From Oligoflexia bacterium (lineage in GTDB: Bacteria > Bdellovibrionota > Bdellovibrionia > JABDDW01): 62,704 nt of DNA. The stretch spans positions 1 through 62,704 of the forward strand of contig JAWXAT010000028.1 in the NCBI GenBank assembly GCA_034439615.1, given 5' to 3'. Of this stretch, positions 26,541 through 36,309 are shown one piece after another; the stretch's first letter is position 1, and the number at the start of each line of letters is the position of its first letter. The notes below the pieces were generated by a model that ran no database searches, had not been told where the DNA came from, and saw only the letters and a program-made list of their open reading frames with translations. The position numbers and the translations under genes were made by a program.

Positions 26541-26819
26541 ATGAGAAACATGGCACAAGATAAAGATGAAATCAAAATTATTCCTGCACGATCGATCAGC
26601 CGAGAAAATATGAGACGAGATCTCATGGCTGAGCGACCGGTATTGGAAGTAAAAAATCAGCCGGAGAAGGATAATGGAGAGAAAAAAATTGCGCGCAGGA
26701 ATTTATTCAAACAGCTGATTCCATTATCTGGTAAGGCTTTGGTGGATTTTATGCGTGAAACTTCAATGTCATCAGAAGATGTCTCAACTGGTATTTCAAA
26801 TATAAAGAAGTCTGACTAA
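26541..26819 (+). CDS. Small charged protein, unknown function
   Basis: It encodes 92 residues (or 89 from the ATG at 26550), divergent from actA. It is rich in Lys/Glu/Arg, with a C-terminal amphipathic part RRNLFKQLIPLSGKALVDFM. No signal peptide or domain is evident. The presence of a hairpin terminator exactly at its stop codon supports a real transcript, and its divergent position suggests possible coregulation with the act operon. I do not recognise it. Confidence 0.5.
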   Translation: MRNMAQDKDEIKIIPARSISRENMRRDLMAERPVLEVKNQPEKDNGEKKIARRNLFKQLIPLSGKALVDFMRETSMSSEDVSTGISNIKKSD

Positions 26820-26835
26820 ATCAGTCGGTTTTGTT
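26812..26835 (+). terminator. Terminator overlapping the stop of the small divergent gene
   Basis: Stem CTGACT / AGTCGG (one G-T pair) with loop AAATC, followed by TTTTGTTTT. The TAA stop begins in the 5' arm of the stem and ends in the loop. Confidence 0.65.
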
Positions 26836-26965
26836 TTACGCTAATTTCGGTTTGTTGGGTATATGGGTATAACAGTGGCTAATGCTGCGCGTTAGTTTGA
26901 ATGTGTTATCGTTGTCGTTGAACTGATCAGCTGTGAAAGATCCGCGAGTTTTACGATCTTAATTC

Positions 26966-27928
26966 CTAAGCATTGATAAATTTGTTCATATGTTTAAATC
27001 CAAAGCTATTGATAGCAGCCCTCTGATTATGAGCTTTGCAAAGAAGTCGTAAGTTTTCAGCGCAAGTTTTTCCACCAAGAACAATGGGTGAAATATGATC
27101 GTACTCTAAAAAATAACGTGACTCGCACTTGGGGTATGTACATTTACCTTTGTCTCTTTGCCAAACGAAGATTTTAAGTTGTTGCGGGATATATCGACTA
27201 ATACTCATATTAGAATTTGGTATGTCATTTTGGGTTCGAACCTCCGGCGCCGGAGGTGGTGGTGCGTTAAGATTTTCTGGTTTTTTATTTTCTTTTTTTG
27301 CTTTGATTGGTTTTAGCGCGGGATCGAATTTTTTGAGCGCAATATCCGCCAATTCATTAATCAGTTCACTATCTGTCATATTGGGATTTTTATGACTCAT
27401 GAGCGCTTTTAGCTTATCGAGTTTTTCTAGTACCACTTCGTCGAGCACAACTTTTAATTCAGTCTTATCTTTCGTAAGTACACGTCTTTTTTCTTGAGGT
27501 ATGGAATTTGGAGAAATAGCAACTAAAGTCTGAATGCATTCACGAGTGGATTTATTTTCAAGCTTTGCAAGGAGCCCAATTTTTTGATCTAAGGAATATG
27601 GTTTTCCAGATTTCTTTTCATGTCTAAAAAAGGTTTGGGCTTGGGCAACGGATGAAAGATTGAGTTCACCTGATAAAATTTTGATTTCAATTTCAGGGAT
27701 AAGTTTCATTGCTCGCATGGTGTCGACTCGCCTCTGCGCAGCTCCCTCTGTATATTTTAATGTCTTCACGCAATAGGCATGAAGAGAGGAGTATTCTTTG
27801 GAGTAAAGTCTTCGCCTTTCGGCTTCATCTAACAGATGAAGCACTTTTGTTTGTGCGAGATTTTCTTCTCGCACAGCAGATTTGAGTTCGGTTTCTAATT
27901 CAAAGTCAGATAATTTTTTAAGATCCAT
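26966..27928 (-). CDS. HNH endonuclease-domain protein
   Basis: It encodes 320 residues. The N-terminal 200 residues are helical and charged, of the DUF222-like type usually preceding HNH nucleases. A Pro-rich linker (APPPPAPEV) follows. The C-terminal 70 residues carry the HNH nuclease: CTYPKCESRYFLEYDHI, then NLRLLCKAHNQR, with two Cys pairs positioned to hold structural zinc. A GGGGG site precedes the ATG. Such genes are often multicopy and mobile. An 18-bp perfect palindrome falls in the linker-coding region. Confidence 0.88.
   Translation of the reverse strand: MDLKKLSDFELETELKSAVREENLAQTKVLHLLDEAERRRLYSKEYSSLHAYCVKTLKYTEGAAQRRVDTMRAMKLIPEIEIKILSGELNLSSVAQAQTFFRHEKKSGKPYSLDQKIGLLAKLENKSTRECIQTLVAISPNSIPQEKRRVLTKDKTELKVVLDEVVLEKLDKLKALMSHKNPNMTDSELINELADIALKKFDPALKPIKAKKENKKPENLNAPPPPAPEVRTQNDIPNSNMSISRYIPQQLKIFVWQRDKGKCTYPKCESRYFLEYDHISPIVLGGKTCAENLRLLCKAHNQRAAINSFGFKHMNKFINA
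27240..27257. repeat. 18-bp perfect GC-rich palindrome inside the HNH gene
   Basis: ACCTCCGGCGCCGGAGGT is self-complementary and far more GC-rich than its surroundings. It encodes part of the Pro-rich linker. Confidence 0.85.
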
Positions 27929-28260
27929 AAAACCCCCATTTGAATGAGATTTATAACGCAGCTTTTTAGAATCAAATTTTTCGCATTTAAAAGGGGTGAG
28001 TGAGTTCTAAAAAATAAATTGCTTCCCCTCAAAAAATAAAGAGTTAAAACACAGCTAGTGTAATATTAGAACGTCTCAAGTGCTAGTTTGGTTAAGTTTC
28101 GAAAGTGAAATGAATTTTCAGAATTACTGCGAAAAGCGTGTCAAATTATAATTCAAATAAATCGAAATAATTATCATTTAACTTTGGGTGATAAGTATTG
28201 TGAATATAAATTAATTTTGAAGTGAGGTTTGCGAAAAGCTAAGCAGTGTTTCTGCAGCAC
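27929..28260. other. A+T-rich intergenic region
   Basis: There are 332 bases between the HNH gene start and the ccsA stop. The HNH promoter must lie here, but no convincing -35/-10 pair, ORF, RNA or terminator could be picked out. A weak AGTG...CACT hairpin lies just after ccsA (near 28243-28260). Confidence 0.5.
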
Positions 28261-29877
28261 TCAGGTCTTCGCTTTTTTCAAAACTTTTCGATGCTGATAG
28301 CCTGCTATTGCTACATACAAAAGTTGAACCGCAAGGACTGATCCGACGTAACCTACGCCGCCACCGCCAAAACCATAGCTATGAAGGCCAACGCCTAACA
28401 CGAAATTTACTCCGTACCATGCCATGATGACTCCAGAAAATGCGACAACTGAAGCAGCGATAGTGCCAAAGGCTTTGAGCCAACCAGAAAAACGGCCGTG
28501 TAAAACAGCGAGATAAAAGAGATCAGCAATGAGTGCCCAAGTTTCTTTTGGATCCCAACCCCAAAAACGGCCCCAAGAATAATCAGCCCAAACTCCACCT
28601 AAGATAGTACCCGCTGTGAGCAGTAATACTCCAACTTGAATGGATCGATAAACATACAAGCTTAGGGCATTTATTTTTTCTTTGTTCTGAGTTTCAACTC
28701 CCCGAACATAATAACTTAAAGCAATGTTTCCGATTCCTGTGGCTAAGGCAAAGGCTGCATAACTTAAAGTAATAGTTAACACATGTATCGTAAGCCAGTA
28801 ATTACTGCGAAGTACGGGCTCTAGAGGCCTAATGCTTTGATCTAAAACAGCAGGTGCGGCATCTCCAATGATCAGGCAAAGTGTTGCCATGGCACTAGCA
28901 GCAAGGCCGATGTATTTTCTTTTGTAAATTAATTCAAAAATCACACCTATGACTATGCAACCTAGAGCAACCCAAATAACTGATTCATACATATTTGAAA
29001 CAGGGGGGCGGCCAGCGATCCAGCATCTTAATGCAAAGCCAAAAATGTGTACGAGGGTTCCGGCAAAACAAAGTGCTAGAGCAAAATACCAGGGGGCTTT
29101 CTTGGTTGAACTTAAAGAATAAGTAAATGCTGCGATTGCGAGTAAATAGAAAATATATGCGATTCGAAAGGGATGATATTTGTTGTAGATAAGCTCCATT
29201 TTTATTTCTGAATATTGAGGGTAACTCTGAGGAGCTTGTAGTTTTGTAGCTTGTGCAAATTCTTTAACAGCATTTACAAAAAGTGTGTCGTCTTTTTTAG
29301 CGATGGCTGCGTAATAATTATTAGCAATATTATTAAATGCTTGTTGCAGCTCACCTTTGATATCAGAGATGGGGAGCCAATCAGGGCTCAATGCTTGAGG
29401 AACAAGCCTGATGTTTCTTCCTGCAATGATTTCTTGATAGGATTGTAATTGATTATTAAGTCGATTAACGGCTGTATAATAATTGTCTAATTTTTTCTTT
29501 TCTTTTTGAAGATGCATTAGCTCTGTAAAAATATTCGGAAGCTTTGTGTTTTTAATTACATCCTGAGGGCTCAAATAGCTCTGGGTCTCAGGCATATCTA
29601 AATCTTTTTTAAGCTGGAGATGTTTTATTTGAATAAATTTTTGGTTAAGCCATTGATCTGGGAAAAACAGCCATGCCATTACAAGTTCAGTAGCGTTTTT
29701 GCCTTCGTATTTTTGAGTGCCTGTGATGAGTTGAACGTTTTCTTTTGCAAATGTATCAAAGGGTTTAACTCTTCCACCATCTTGAATGGGTAAAGATTCA
29801 AATTCAGTAACATCAAGAGCTTGGCTTTGAGGTGTTAGCAAAAGAAGTGTACTAAAAATAATGTGTTTAAGTTTCAT
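28261..29877 (-). CDS. ccsA: System II cytochrome c assembly protein CcsA
   Basis: This inner-membrane protein handles haem for attachment to apocytochromes c. It encodes 538 residues. A signal-like N-terminus is followed by about 200 periplasmic residues, then about eight membrane segments with the haem-binding WWD motif (WGRFWGWDPKETWAL). Conserved histidines appear in WLTIHVLTITLS, LHGRFSG and LHSYGFGGG. It follows ccsB after three bases. It would mature ActA, ActE, CoxB and the CoxD fusion. Confidence 0.92.
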   Translation of the reverse strand: MKLKHIIFSTLLLLTPQSQALDVTEFESLPIQDGGRVKPFDTFAKENVQLITGTQKYEGKNATELVMAWLFFPDQWLNQKFIQIKHLQLKKDLDMPETQSYLSPQDVIKNTKLPNIFTELMHLQKEKKKLDNYYTAVNRLNNQLQSYQEIIAGRNIRLVPQALSPDWLPISDIKGELQQAFNNIANNYYAAIAKKDDTLFVNAVKEFAQATKLQAPQSYPQYSEIKMELIYNKYHPFRIAYIFYLLAIAAFTYSLSSTKKAPWYFALALCFAGTLVHIFGFALRCWIAGRPPVSNMYESVIWVALGCIVIGVIFELIYKRKYIGLAASAMATLCLIIGDAAPAVLDQSIRPLEPVLRSNYWLTIHVLTITLSYAAFALATGIGNIALSYYVRGVETQNKEKINALSLYVYRSIQVGVLLLTAGTILGGVWADYSWGRFWGWDPKETWALIADLFYLAVLHGRFSGWLKAFGTIAASVVAFSGVIMAWYGVNFVLGVGLHSYGFGGGGVGYVGSVLAVQLLYVAIAGYQHRKVLKKAKT

Positions 29878-29880
29878 TGT

Positions 29881-31284
29881 TTAAACTTTCTTTTTTCTGG
29901 TCCAACGAGGTTTCCAGTAAAACATGATCATAATGCCTAGGCATATACAAATGGAACCTAAGTATTTAATCCTGCGCCCTGGGTCATAGTTCACCGAGAA
30001 TACGGAGACTGTGGGCTCGCCACGTTCATTGAGTTCATAGCTTGATTGATAAAGGGTGAAGTCTTTATTATGAAGGGGTTCATTCATTGAGATCACTATT
30101 TCTTGTTTTGAATCAACCAAGACAGTACTTTCGTAGCTCATGGGTAAATGACTTCCACCATAGGTCGCTAATTTAAATTTTTTCAAATTGAGTTGAAAAC
30201 CTAGATTAAATTTTCGATGGGTGAAGTTAACCCAGTATTTTGTTTGAGCACCTTTTATTTCATGGGGATTACCTAGTTCAAACCAAGATTTTTTATTTCC
30301 GATTTGAGCTTCAATGGCTTGGGTATGGTTTTCATTTCCACGTTCTGCATCTACGAATCCAGCATCAACCTCAGCACTGGGGAAATATTTTTCGACTTTG
30401 AATTTTAGATTCATCCAGCCTGTGTCGTAATCTTTTCCGGGTTCAACAATTCCAGAAGCTACTGGCTTTACTTGTCTCATTGAATAAATTGTGTAACGTA
30501 AGCTTAAAGTTTTTGGATCTTGAACAAGTAGAATTTGATTTTTTCCTACTTCAGGTTTTGGTTCATTTCCTTTGATAAATGAAACAGTGGCCGGGCCCAA
30601 ATCATAAAATGGTGGAATTTGATTATCAAGGCCAAGCCATTCATTGACGTTTACGCGTTCATTATAGAGCTTAAATAAAACAGCAGGCATTGAGGCTTTA
30701 CTCTCTGAGGCTTTTACTTCAATGCGTCTTACGGCTTTGGCAATGTAGCGAGTCACTTTAATAACATCGTCATCAACAAGTTTAAAAGTGTAGTCATTTT
30801 TCTCAGGCGTTTTACGATCAAAATCAACCGGGCTTTGTAAAAGTAGTGCGAAAGGTCGTCCATCAAAACTCTGATACACCTGAAATTCAGCTTCAGGCAC
30901 CATAAAGCTATCAGCGGTTTCTGATATTGAAAGGGGCAGTGACCCATCAAGCCCTTTTTGTTGAGTAATAAAGGAGCCCAAAAGTAGGGTGATTATACCT
31001 GAGTGGGTAATGACAAAACCTACGTGGTTTTTCTTCCAGGGCATGCGATCAATTGCAGCGCAAGTGAGATTGATGATGAGTAAGCAAAGTTCTAAACTCA
31101 TAAACCAGCTTTTATAGATTACTCTTTGCGCTTGGGCTGTGCCGTGCTCAGCCTCATAGAAGGTTCCATAGGCTAATATAGCGGCTAACGTGATCATGAT
31201 TATGACCGCGAGTTTGATTGAGGAGAGGAAATCAAAAATGTAATGACCAAGTTTTTTCATAGGTGTTTTCACTAACTTAAGCAC
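29881..31284 (-). CDS. ccsB: System II cytochrome c assembly protein CcsB (ResB/Ccs1)
   Basis: This is the partner of CcsA in the synthetase complex. It encodes 467 residues: three membrane segments in the first 110 residues (FLSSIKLAVIIMITLAAILAYGT, SWFMSLELCLLIINLTC, VGFVITHSGIITLLLGS), a large periplasmic domain, and a last membrane segment near the C-terminus. Start is uncertain: the frame opens at GTG 31284, with GTG 31272 and ATG 31260 (MKKLGHYIF) as alternatives; none has a strong RBS. Confidence 0.88.
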   Translation of the reverse strand: MLKLVKTPMKKLGHYIFDFLSSIKLAVIIMITLAAILAYGTFYEAEHGTAQAQRVIYKSWFMSLELCLLIINLTCAAIDRMPWKKNHVGFVITHSGIITLLLGSFITQQKGLDGSLPLSISETADSFMVPEAEFQVYQSFDGRPFALLLQSPVDFDRKTPEKNDYTFKLVDDDVIKVTRYIAKAVRRIEVKASESKASMPAVLFKLYNERVNVNEWLGLDNQIPPFYDLGPATVSFIKGNEPKPEVGKNQILLVQDPKTLSLRYTIYSMRQVKPVASGIVEPGKDYDTGWMNLKFKVEKYFPSAEVDAGFVDAERGNENHTQAIEAQIGNKKSWFELGNPHEIKGAQTKYWVNFTHRKFNLGFQLNLKKFKLATYGGSHLPMSYESTVLVDSKQEIVISMNEPLHNKDFTLYQSSYELNERGEPTVSVFSVNYDPGRRIKYLGSICICLGIMIMFYWKPRWTRKKKV

Positions 31285-31333
31285 AACTGTGGGTTCATAG
31301 AAAGCACTAAAAATGGGCCTAAGCCTAGGTCTA

Positions 31334-31363
31334 GCTTTTATTAAAGTAAAGCTTTAATAAAGC
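31334..31363. promoter_or_regulatory. Inverted repeat between ccsB and a PilZ gene
   Basis: GCTTTTATTAAAG, five-base spacer TAAAG, CTTTAATAAAGC: near-perfect 12-bp arms with one bulged base. It sits between two divergent starts, so it could be an operator or leader hairpin. Confidence 0.45.
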
Positions 31364-31378
31364 CGAAAAGAGACATGT

Positions 31379-31828
31379 ATGAAGAAGAAGACAACTGCCC
31401 AGAGCCGTAGGGTGCATACAGATCGTAAAACCGTTACTGAGACTTTTGCCGTAAATGTAAAAGACATTTCTACTGGTGAGGTCTATTTCAATCGCGCAAG
31501 CATTGTTGATGTGAGTCACACCGGTCTTTTATTGCACGTAAAACGAGGAGATGTTGCAGCAGTTTCTTTACGTTCAACATTAACTTTTTCATGTATCCAT
31601 CAAGCGAGCATTGGTTTTACCATTGAAATCATGGACACCTATATTGAGGGTGTAGTGACGCGCACTAAACCCATTGGCAAAGGTGATTTTATCTGTGCCG
31701 TTGATTTTAGAGATGATGCACCTGAGTATTGGCGTCAATGCTTAGTTGATCTTTTACCAGACCAAGACTCAGATGATGTGTCATATCCCGCTAGCGATGA
31801 TTCTTCAGAAGAATCAAACGAAGACTGA
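31379..31828 (+). CDS. PilZ-domain protein
   Basis: It encodes 149 residues, soluble. The PilZ core includes the DVSHTGLLLHV loop matching (D/N)xSxxG near residue 44, a central YIEGVVTRTKPIG strand pair, and FICAVDFRDD. The N-terminal Arg stretch is SRRVHTDRK, an irregular version of the c-di-GMP RxxxR element. The C-terminal tail is acidic and Ser-rich. AGAGA lies upstream of the ATG. It is divergent from ccsB and convergent with the OPT gene. Confidence 0.72.
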   Translation: MKKKTTAQSRRVHTDRKTVTETFAVNVKDISTGEVYFNRASIVDVSHTGLLLHVKRGDVAAVSLRSTLTFSCIHQASIGFTIEIMDTYIEGVVTRTKPIGKGDFICAVDFRDDAPEYWRQCLVDLLPDQDSDDVSYPASDDSSEESNED

Positions 31829-31833
31829 TTAGT

Positions 31834-33993
31834 TTACTTTCTTCCTGGCTTTAAGATCTTCTCTCTACCAACCAAATAGACAAAACCCATCAGTGAAAAG
31901 AATATCAAATAGGCGAGGCCATCACTTGAGGCAAGACCTGGTAAAACCTTACTCATATCAAGTGAAGACGTCCAATTTTCATTGAGCGATAAAATAGCTA
32001 TACCGATACCTGCAATTGAGCCCCCGGCGATGAGTCCTGATGAAAGTAAAATGCCGGCTTGGCTTTCTGAGTCTTTAGCAGCTTTACGTTTACCCATTTT
32101 ATCTACGAGCCATCGCACAAAACCACCAAAGAAAATTGGAGCTGAGGCGGCAAGTGGTAAATACACACCCACTGCAAAGGGGAGTGAGGCGATGCCGCAG
32201 AATTCTAATACAACGGCGATAAATACGCCCAGAAGTACTAAGCTCCAGGGGAGTTTTTGAGTTAAAATTCCATCAATAATTAAAGACATAAGGCGTGCTT
32301 TTGGAGCTTCATATTTTTGAACAGAAGTTCCATCATCACGTTTTTGCAAAACTCCATTAATGCCTGGGTCAACTAAGTAAACTATTTGACCAGAACCATC
32401 GACAAGATATTTTCCGGCAGGGACTTCGCCACGTGGTTCAGGCAATTGTAGAACGTGATATTCATTTGAATCGTTTTTGCCTTCAGGCCCACCAACTTTT
32501 TCAAGTGTGGGAAGTTCTGAGATATTAAATTGCTGACCAGGGAAACTCTTTTTTGCATAAATAGTTGAGGCATCATTGAGAAGTAAAAGAGTGTAACCAA
32601 TAACAATAGCTGAAGTAAGGGCTCCAATAAGTAAACCAATTTGTTGTGCTCTTGGTGTGGCACCTACCAGGTAACCTGTTTTTAAATCTTGGGAAGTGGT
32701 TCCACCATTAGAGGCTGCGATACATACGATGGCAGCAATACTTAAAGCTGTCACACGGTAATCAACACCAACCCAACCGATCATAACAAAAATAAGACAT
32801 GTCAAAAGTAATGTTGCTACAGTCATGCCTGAAATTGGATTTGAAGAAGAACCAATTTCACCTGTGAGTCGAGAAGAAACCGTAACAAATAAAAAACCAA
32901 ATACCACAATTAAAAGGGCACCTAAAAGATTCACTTTTAGTGCAGGAGCTGCCCATATCGCCAAAACAAGAAGTAATACTCCTCCTAAAACGACATTCAT
33001 TGGGATATCAAGCTCAGTACGTCGAGTTGAAGTTGTTTTTACACCTGATTTTTTTAAAGACTTTAATCCTGCGCCAAAAGATCTAACGATTACTGGCAAA
33101 CTTTGAAAGAGACTAATGATTCCACCTGCAGCCACTGCACCTGCGCCGATGTATAAAACGTAGGAACGCCAGATTTCATGAACAGACATTTCAGATATTA
33201 GTTTTGTGGCAGGGTAAAGGGGAGTTGTAAGCCCACTGCCAAATAGAACAATTGCAGGGGATAATACAAAAGATGATAATATTCCACCTGCCACCATGAT
33301 GCAGGCAATGCGAGGGCCAATGATGTATCCAACGCCTAATAATTCAGGTGAAACTTCTGTGGCAAAAGATGAACCCTTATACCAGGTGAGTGTTTTTTCT
33401 GGGACATCTTTCCAGAGTTTCATTCCGACGTTTGCAATTTTATAAAATAAGCCTAAGAAAAAACCTGTGAAAACAGTTTTTGCACTTGTGCCACCCTCTT
33501 CGCCAACAATCAAAACTTCAGCGCAAGCGGTACCTTCGGGGTAAACTAATTCTTTATGTCCACGAACAATGAGTGCCCAACGAAGTGGAATCATCATTAG
33601 TACACCAAGTAGACCTCCAAGAATTGAGACCAACATGATGCGTGTGATTTCCATATTATAACCAAGAATCAAAAGTGCTGGCATGGTAACTGCCACACCA
33701 AATGCTATGGATTCACCTGCTGAACCTGTTGTCATTACGATGTTATTTTCTAAAATAGTCGCGCGACGTATTCCAAACGCCTTTGAAATCGCTCTAAATA
33801 TTGTAATTGAGAGAACAGCTACAGGAATCGATGCACTCACAGTCATGCCGACTTTAAGAGCTAAATAAAGAGAAGAAGCTCCAAAGATTATACCTAAAAC
33901 CACACCAATTAAGATCGGTAGTAATGTGAGTTCGGGTATATTTTTACTATCTGAAATATAGGGCTTATGCTCTGTGACTTCTGACTGTGACAC
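31834..33993 (-). CDS. OPT-family oligopeptide transporter
   Basis: It encodes 719 residues, about 15 membrane segments. N-terminal ELTLLPILIGVVLGIIFGASSLYLALKVG and the later NNIVMTTGSAGESIAFG and GGTTSQDLKTGYLVGATP segments are typical of bacterial OPT transporters that import peptides or metal chelates by proton symport. A soluble insert lies near residues 500-570. The start is GTG 33993 with GGAGG eight bases upstream; the TTG at 34008 would lie over the RBS. Confidence 0.9.
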   Translation of the reverse strand: MSQSEVTEHKPYISDSKNIPELTLLPILIGVVLGIIFGASSLYLALKVGMTVSASIPVAVLSITIFRAISKAFGIRRATILENNIVMTTGSAGESIAFGVAVTMPALLILGYNMEITRIMLVSILGGLLGVLMMIPLRWALIVRGHKELVYPEGTACAEVLIVGEEGGTSAKTVFTGFFLGLFYKIANVGMKLWKDVPEKTLTWYKGSSFATEVSPELLGVGYIIGPRIACIMVAGGILSSFVLSPAIVLFGSGLTTPLYPATKLISEMSVHEIWRSYVLYIGAGAVAAGGIISLFQSLPVIVRSFGAGLKSLKKSGVKTTSTRRTELDIPMNVVLGGVLLLVLAIWAAPALKVNLLGALLIVVFGFLFVTVSSRLTGEIGSSSNPISGMTVATLLLTCLIFVMIGWVGVDYRVTALSIAAIVCIAASNGGTTSQDLKTGYLVGATPRAQQIGLLIGALTSAIVIGYTLLLLNDASTIYAKKSFPGQQFNISELPTLEKVGGPEGKNDSNEYHVLQLPEPRGEVPAGKYLVDGSGQIVYLVDPGINGVLQKRDDGTSVQKYEAPKARLMSLIIDGILTQKLPWSLVLLGVFIAVVLEFCGIASLPFAVGVYLPLAASAPIFFGGFVRWLVDKMGKRKAAKDSESQAGILLSSGLIAGGSIAGIGIAILSLNENWTSSLDMSKVLPGLASSDGLAYLIFFSLMGFVYLVGREKILKPGRK

Positions 33994-34047
33994 TAAAAAA
34001 ACCTCCAATTAAAGCGAATTGCTCTAAGTAGGATGGAATCTGCCTGA

Positions 34048-36129
34048 TTATTTCAAAGCTTTCAATTTAATTGCACAATGACTAAAGCCCAAATCAAATT
34101 TTTTGAGTTTTTTAAGCGTTTGATCTTTAGCCACTGGGGCTTGAGGAGGCGATTTCTTAACAGGCTTTTCATATCTATCGGCCATGCCCGAAGTTGCGCT
34201 TTCAATTGGAGGATTTTGACTTATTGTTAAATCTTCATACGCTTGGTCAACAACGGGTATAAGTTGTCTTAAATTTTCACGAGCGGCGACTACCACGGGT
34301 AAGGTTGTATTTGGTTGTGTAATTAAAAGAAGCTTTTCAACTACCGACCCTAGAATTTCTGGTTTAGCATTTAAATTTTTATTTTTTTCTAAGCCCAAAC
34401 CAATGGCTAGTACTAGAGGGTTTTCTTTTAGAGCAGTGAGGCGTGATTGATACCCTTGAAGAATTTGAGCTTTCTTTTTAACAGATTTAATTATTTTAAG
34501 TTCATGTGTTCTTTGATTTAGCAAAACTTGTTTTTGCGCTAAGTAAAAGTCAAGAGCGTCACGAAGGTATTGATTTTTATCAATGTCAGAAGTTTCATTA
34601 ATTGATTTTACTATAGCAAACGATAAATACATTCGTGTTGTTGCTAAATCAGTCATCGATGTTTGAAGGCCTGATTGTTTAGTTTTAATGTGATCACTTA
34701 TTTGGTTTTGCAATTTCATATCTAGTTTACTAAATTCTTCATTCATCGATTTAAGACCAAGTCGGATACTATTTTCTTGTCTACTGATTTCGTCATGTAA
34801 AACGATCAGACGTAAAAAAGGATTCTTAATAGCAATAATATCAACTGATCGGCCGTAATAAATATCATTGAGTGCTCTGATTTTTGCATTTGGGTGGCTT
34901 GCCCTGGCATTTCCGCCAATGATTTCTAATCTTTTAGCCTCTGGGTTTTTTGTGTAAAATTCATTTACAGCGGCTTGTGCTGCTTTTATAAGATTATCAA
35001 GTTCTGCTTTTTGTTCAGCTCCAGCGAAATCTAAAAACATTGCTGCGGCGTCTTTGGCAGTGATCCCAGGGACAGTTAAACCAAAGCGATCAGAGCTTGT
35101 CTCTTGCTCACGACTCATGGCTGCTAAAGTTAGTAAAAGATGTTCGGTGAAAAAATTGGCATCAATTTTAAGAGCAGGATTGTCTAAATTAATTTTGAGA
35201 CTAATGTAAAAATCTACAATTCTTTCTGGAACTTCCATTCTTTCTAAACAGGTAATTACAGCATCTAAATAGTCGTTAATTAAACTATTTGCGAATTCAG
35301 GGTTCTTTTCAGCTGCAGCATCTAATTCTTGAGACATTTGCTCAAAAGCTTTGATGAATAAATTTCTTTTTAGTTTCTGGATACTATTAACTTGTGCAGA
35401 AGCTTGGGGTTTTTCATCTAATTCAAGAGTTTCAAATGCACGCTTCCAGTAAATATCCATAGCGTTTTTATTTTTTTCGCGATTGCTAGCCCTTAAGTTT
35501 TCAAATTGAGATACATCCCCAGCTTCATTGTCAACGAAGAGCTTCATGAGAAGCATGTTCATTGCTACCATTTTAATTCTTTGGAGTACGTGTTCGCTGA
35601 CGATGTGACCTAATTCGTGGCCGATAACTGATTTTAATTTAGCAGGTGATGCAGAATTGTTTAATCCAGTGAAGACAACAACCACAGATTGATCTTTAGA
35701 AAAAGCCATGGTGTAGGCATTTATGGCACCTGGGGCTACGTATACGCGCATATTTTTAATTTGTTTTTCGCTGTAACCAAATGATCTAGCTGTATCTACT
35801 GTCATTTTTCGAATCTCTGAATAAACAGTGTCAGTAGCCTCATGCATATCTAGGAGGCCTTCATTGATTGCGTCTTTAATGCTATCAGTAGCGAGTGTTT
35901 CAAGTAGTGGGATTACTTTTTCCAGAATTGGATTATTATTAAGCGCATTATGCATGATGACGTCAGTATCTGTTCTTAAGAGAGACATTTGAGCTTGTGT
36001 ATAAACAACACCTAATTGTGGAGACTCCATTAATGTTTCTAGAATTTTAGTTGGGGTATGGTTTGGATTTTTTTGTATTACTTCTGATGCGTTAACAGTG
36101 AGAGATAATAGGATTATGAATGATAACAT
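34048..36129 (-). CDS. M48-family metalloprotease, exported
   Basis: It encodes 693 residues with signal peptide (MLSFIILLSLTVNAS). The zinc site HELGH is at about residues 171-175, and a probable third ligand is the Glu in QETSSDRFGL, the M48 pattern. Outside the peptidase domain the protein is long, helical and unfamiliar; the C-terminal 250 residues are Lys/Leu-rich. GAGGGGG six bases before ATG 36129 decides the start over an upstream ATG at 36219. A periplasmic quality-control role, as for BepA-type M48 proteins, is inferred. Confidence 0.85.
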   Translation of the reverse strand: MLSFIILLSLTVNASEVIQKNPNHTPTKILETLMESPQLGVVYTQAQMSLLRTDTDVIMHNALNNNPILEKVIPLLETLATDSIKDAINEGLLDMHEATDTVYSEIRKMTVDTARSFGYSEKQIKNMRVYVAPGAINAYTMAFSKDQSVVVVFTGLNNSASPAKLKSVIGHELGHIVSEHVLQRIKMVAMNMLLMKLFVDNEAGDVSQFENLRASNREKNKNAMDIYWKRAFETLELDEKPQASAQVNSIQKLKRNLFIKAFEQMSQELDAAAEKNPEFANSLINDYLDAVITCLERMEVPERIVDFYISLKINLDNPALKIDANFFTEHLLLTLAAMSREQETSSDRFGLTVPGITAKDAAAMFLDFAGAEQKAELDNLIKAAQAAVNEFYTKNPEAKRLEIIGGNARASHPNAKIRALNDIYYGRSVDIIAIKNPFLRLIVLHDEISRQENSIRLGLKSMNEEFSKLDMKLQNQISDHIKTKQSGLQTSMTDLATTRMYLSFAIVKSINETSDIDKNQYLRDALDFYLAQKQVLLNQRTHELKIIKSVKKKAQILQGYQSRLTALKENPLVLAIGLGLEKNKNLNAKPEILGSVVEKLLLITQPNTTLPVVVAARENLRQLIPVVDQAYEDLTISQNPPIESATSGMADRYEKPVKKSPPQAPVAKDQTLKKLKKFDLGFSHCAIKLKALK

Positions 36130-36309
36130 TAACTTCCCCCTCGTAATTCTGGTGATGTGTACGACCAGGATTTTCCCCAGCTCTGCTCGTTTAACGTATA
36201 TATAGATAGCAAAGTACATGCCTACAGATTATTTAAGAAATTAACGAGATAGATGAGATCTTGTGTCGCTAGCTGTATCTGTAATTTTTATTACAATTGT
36301 AAATAATTC

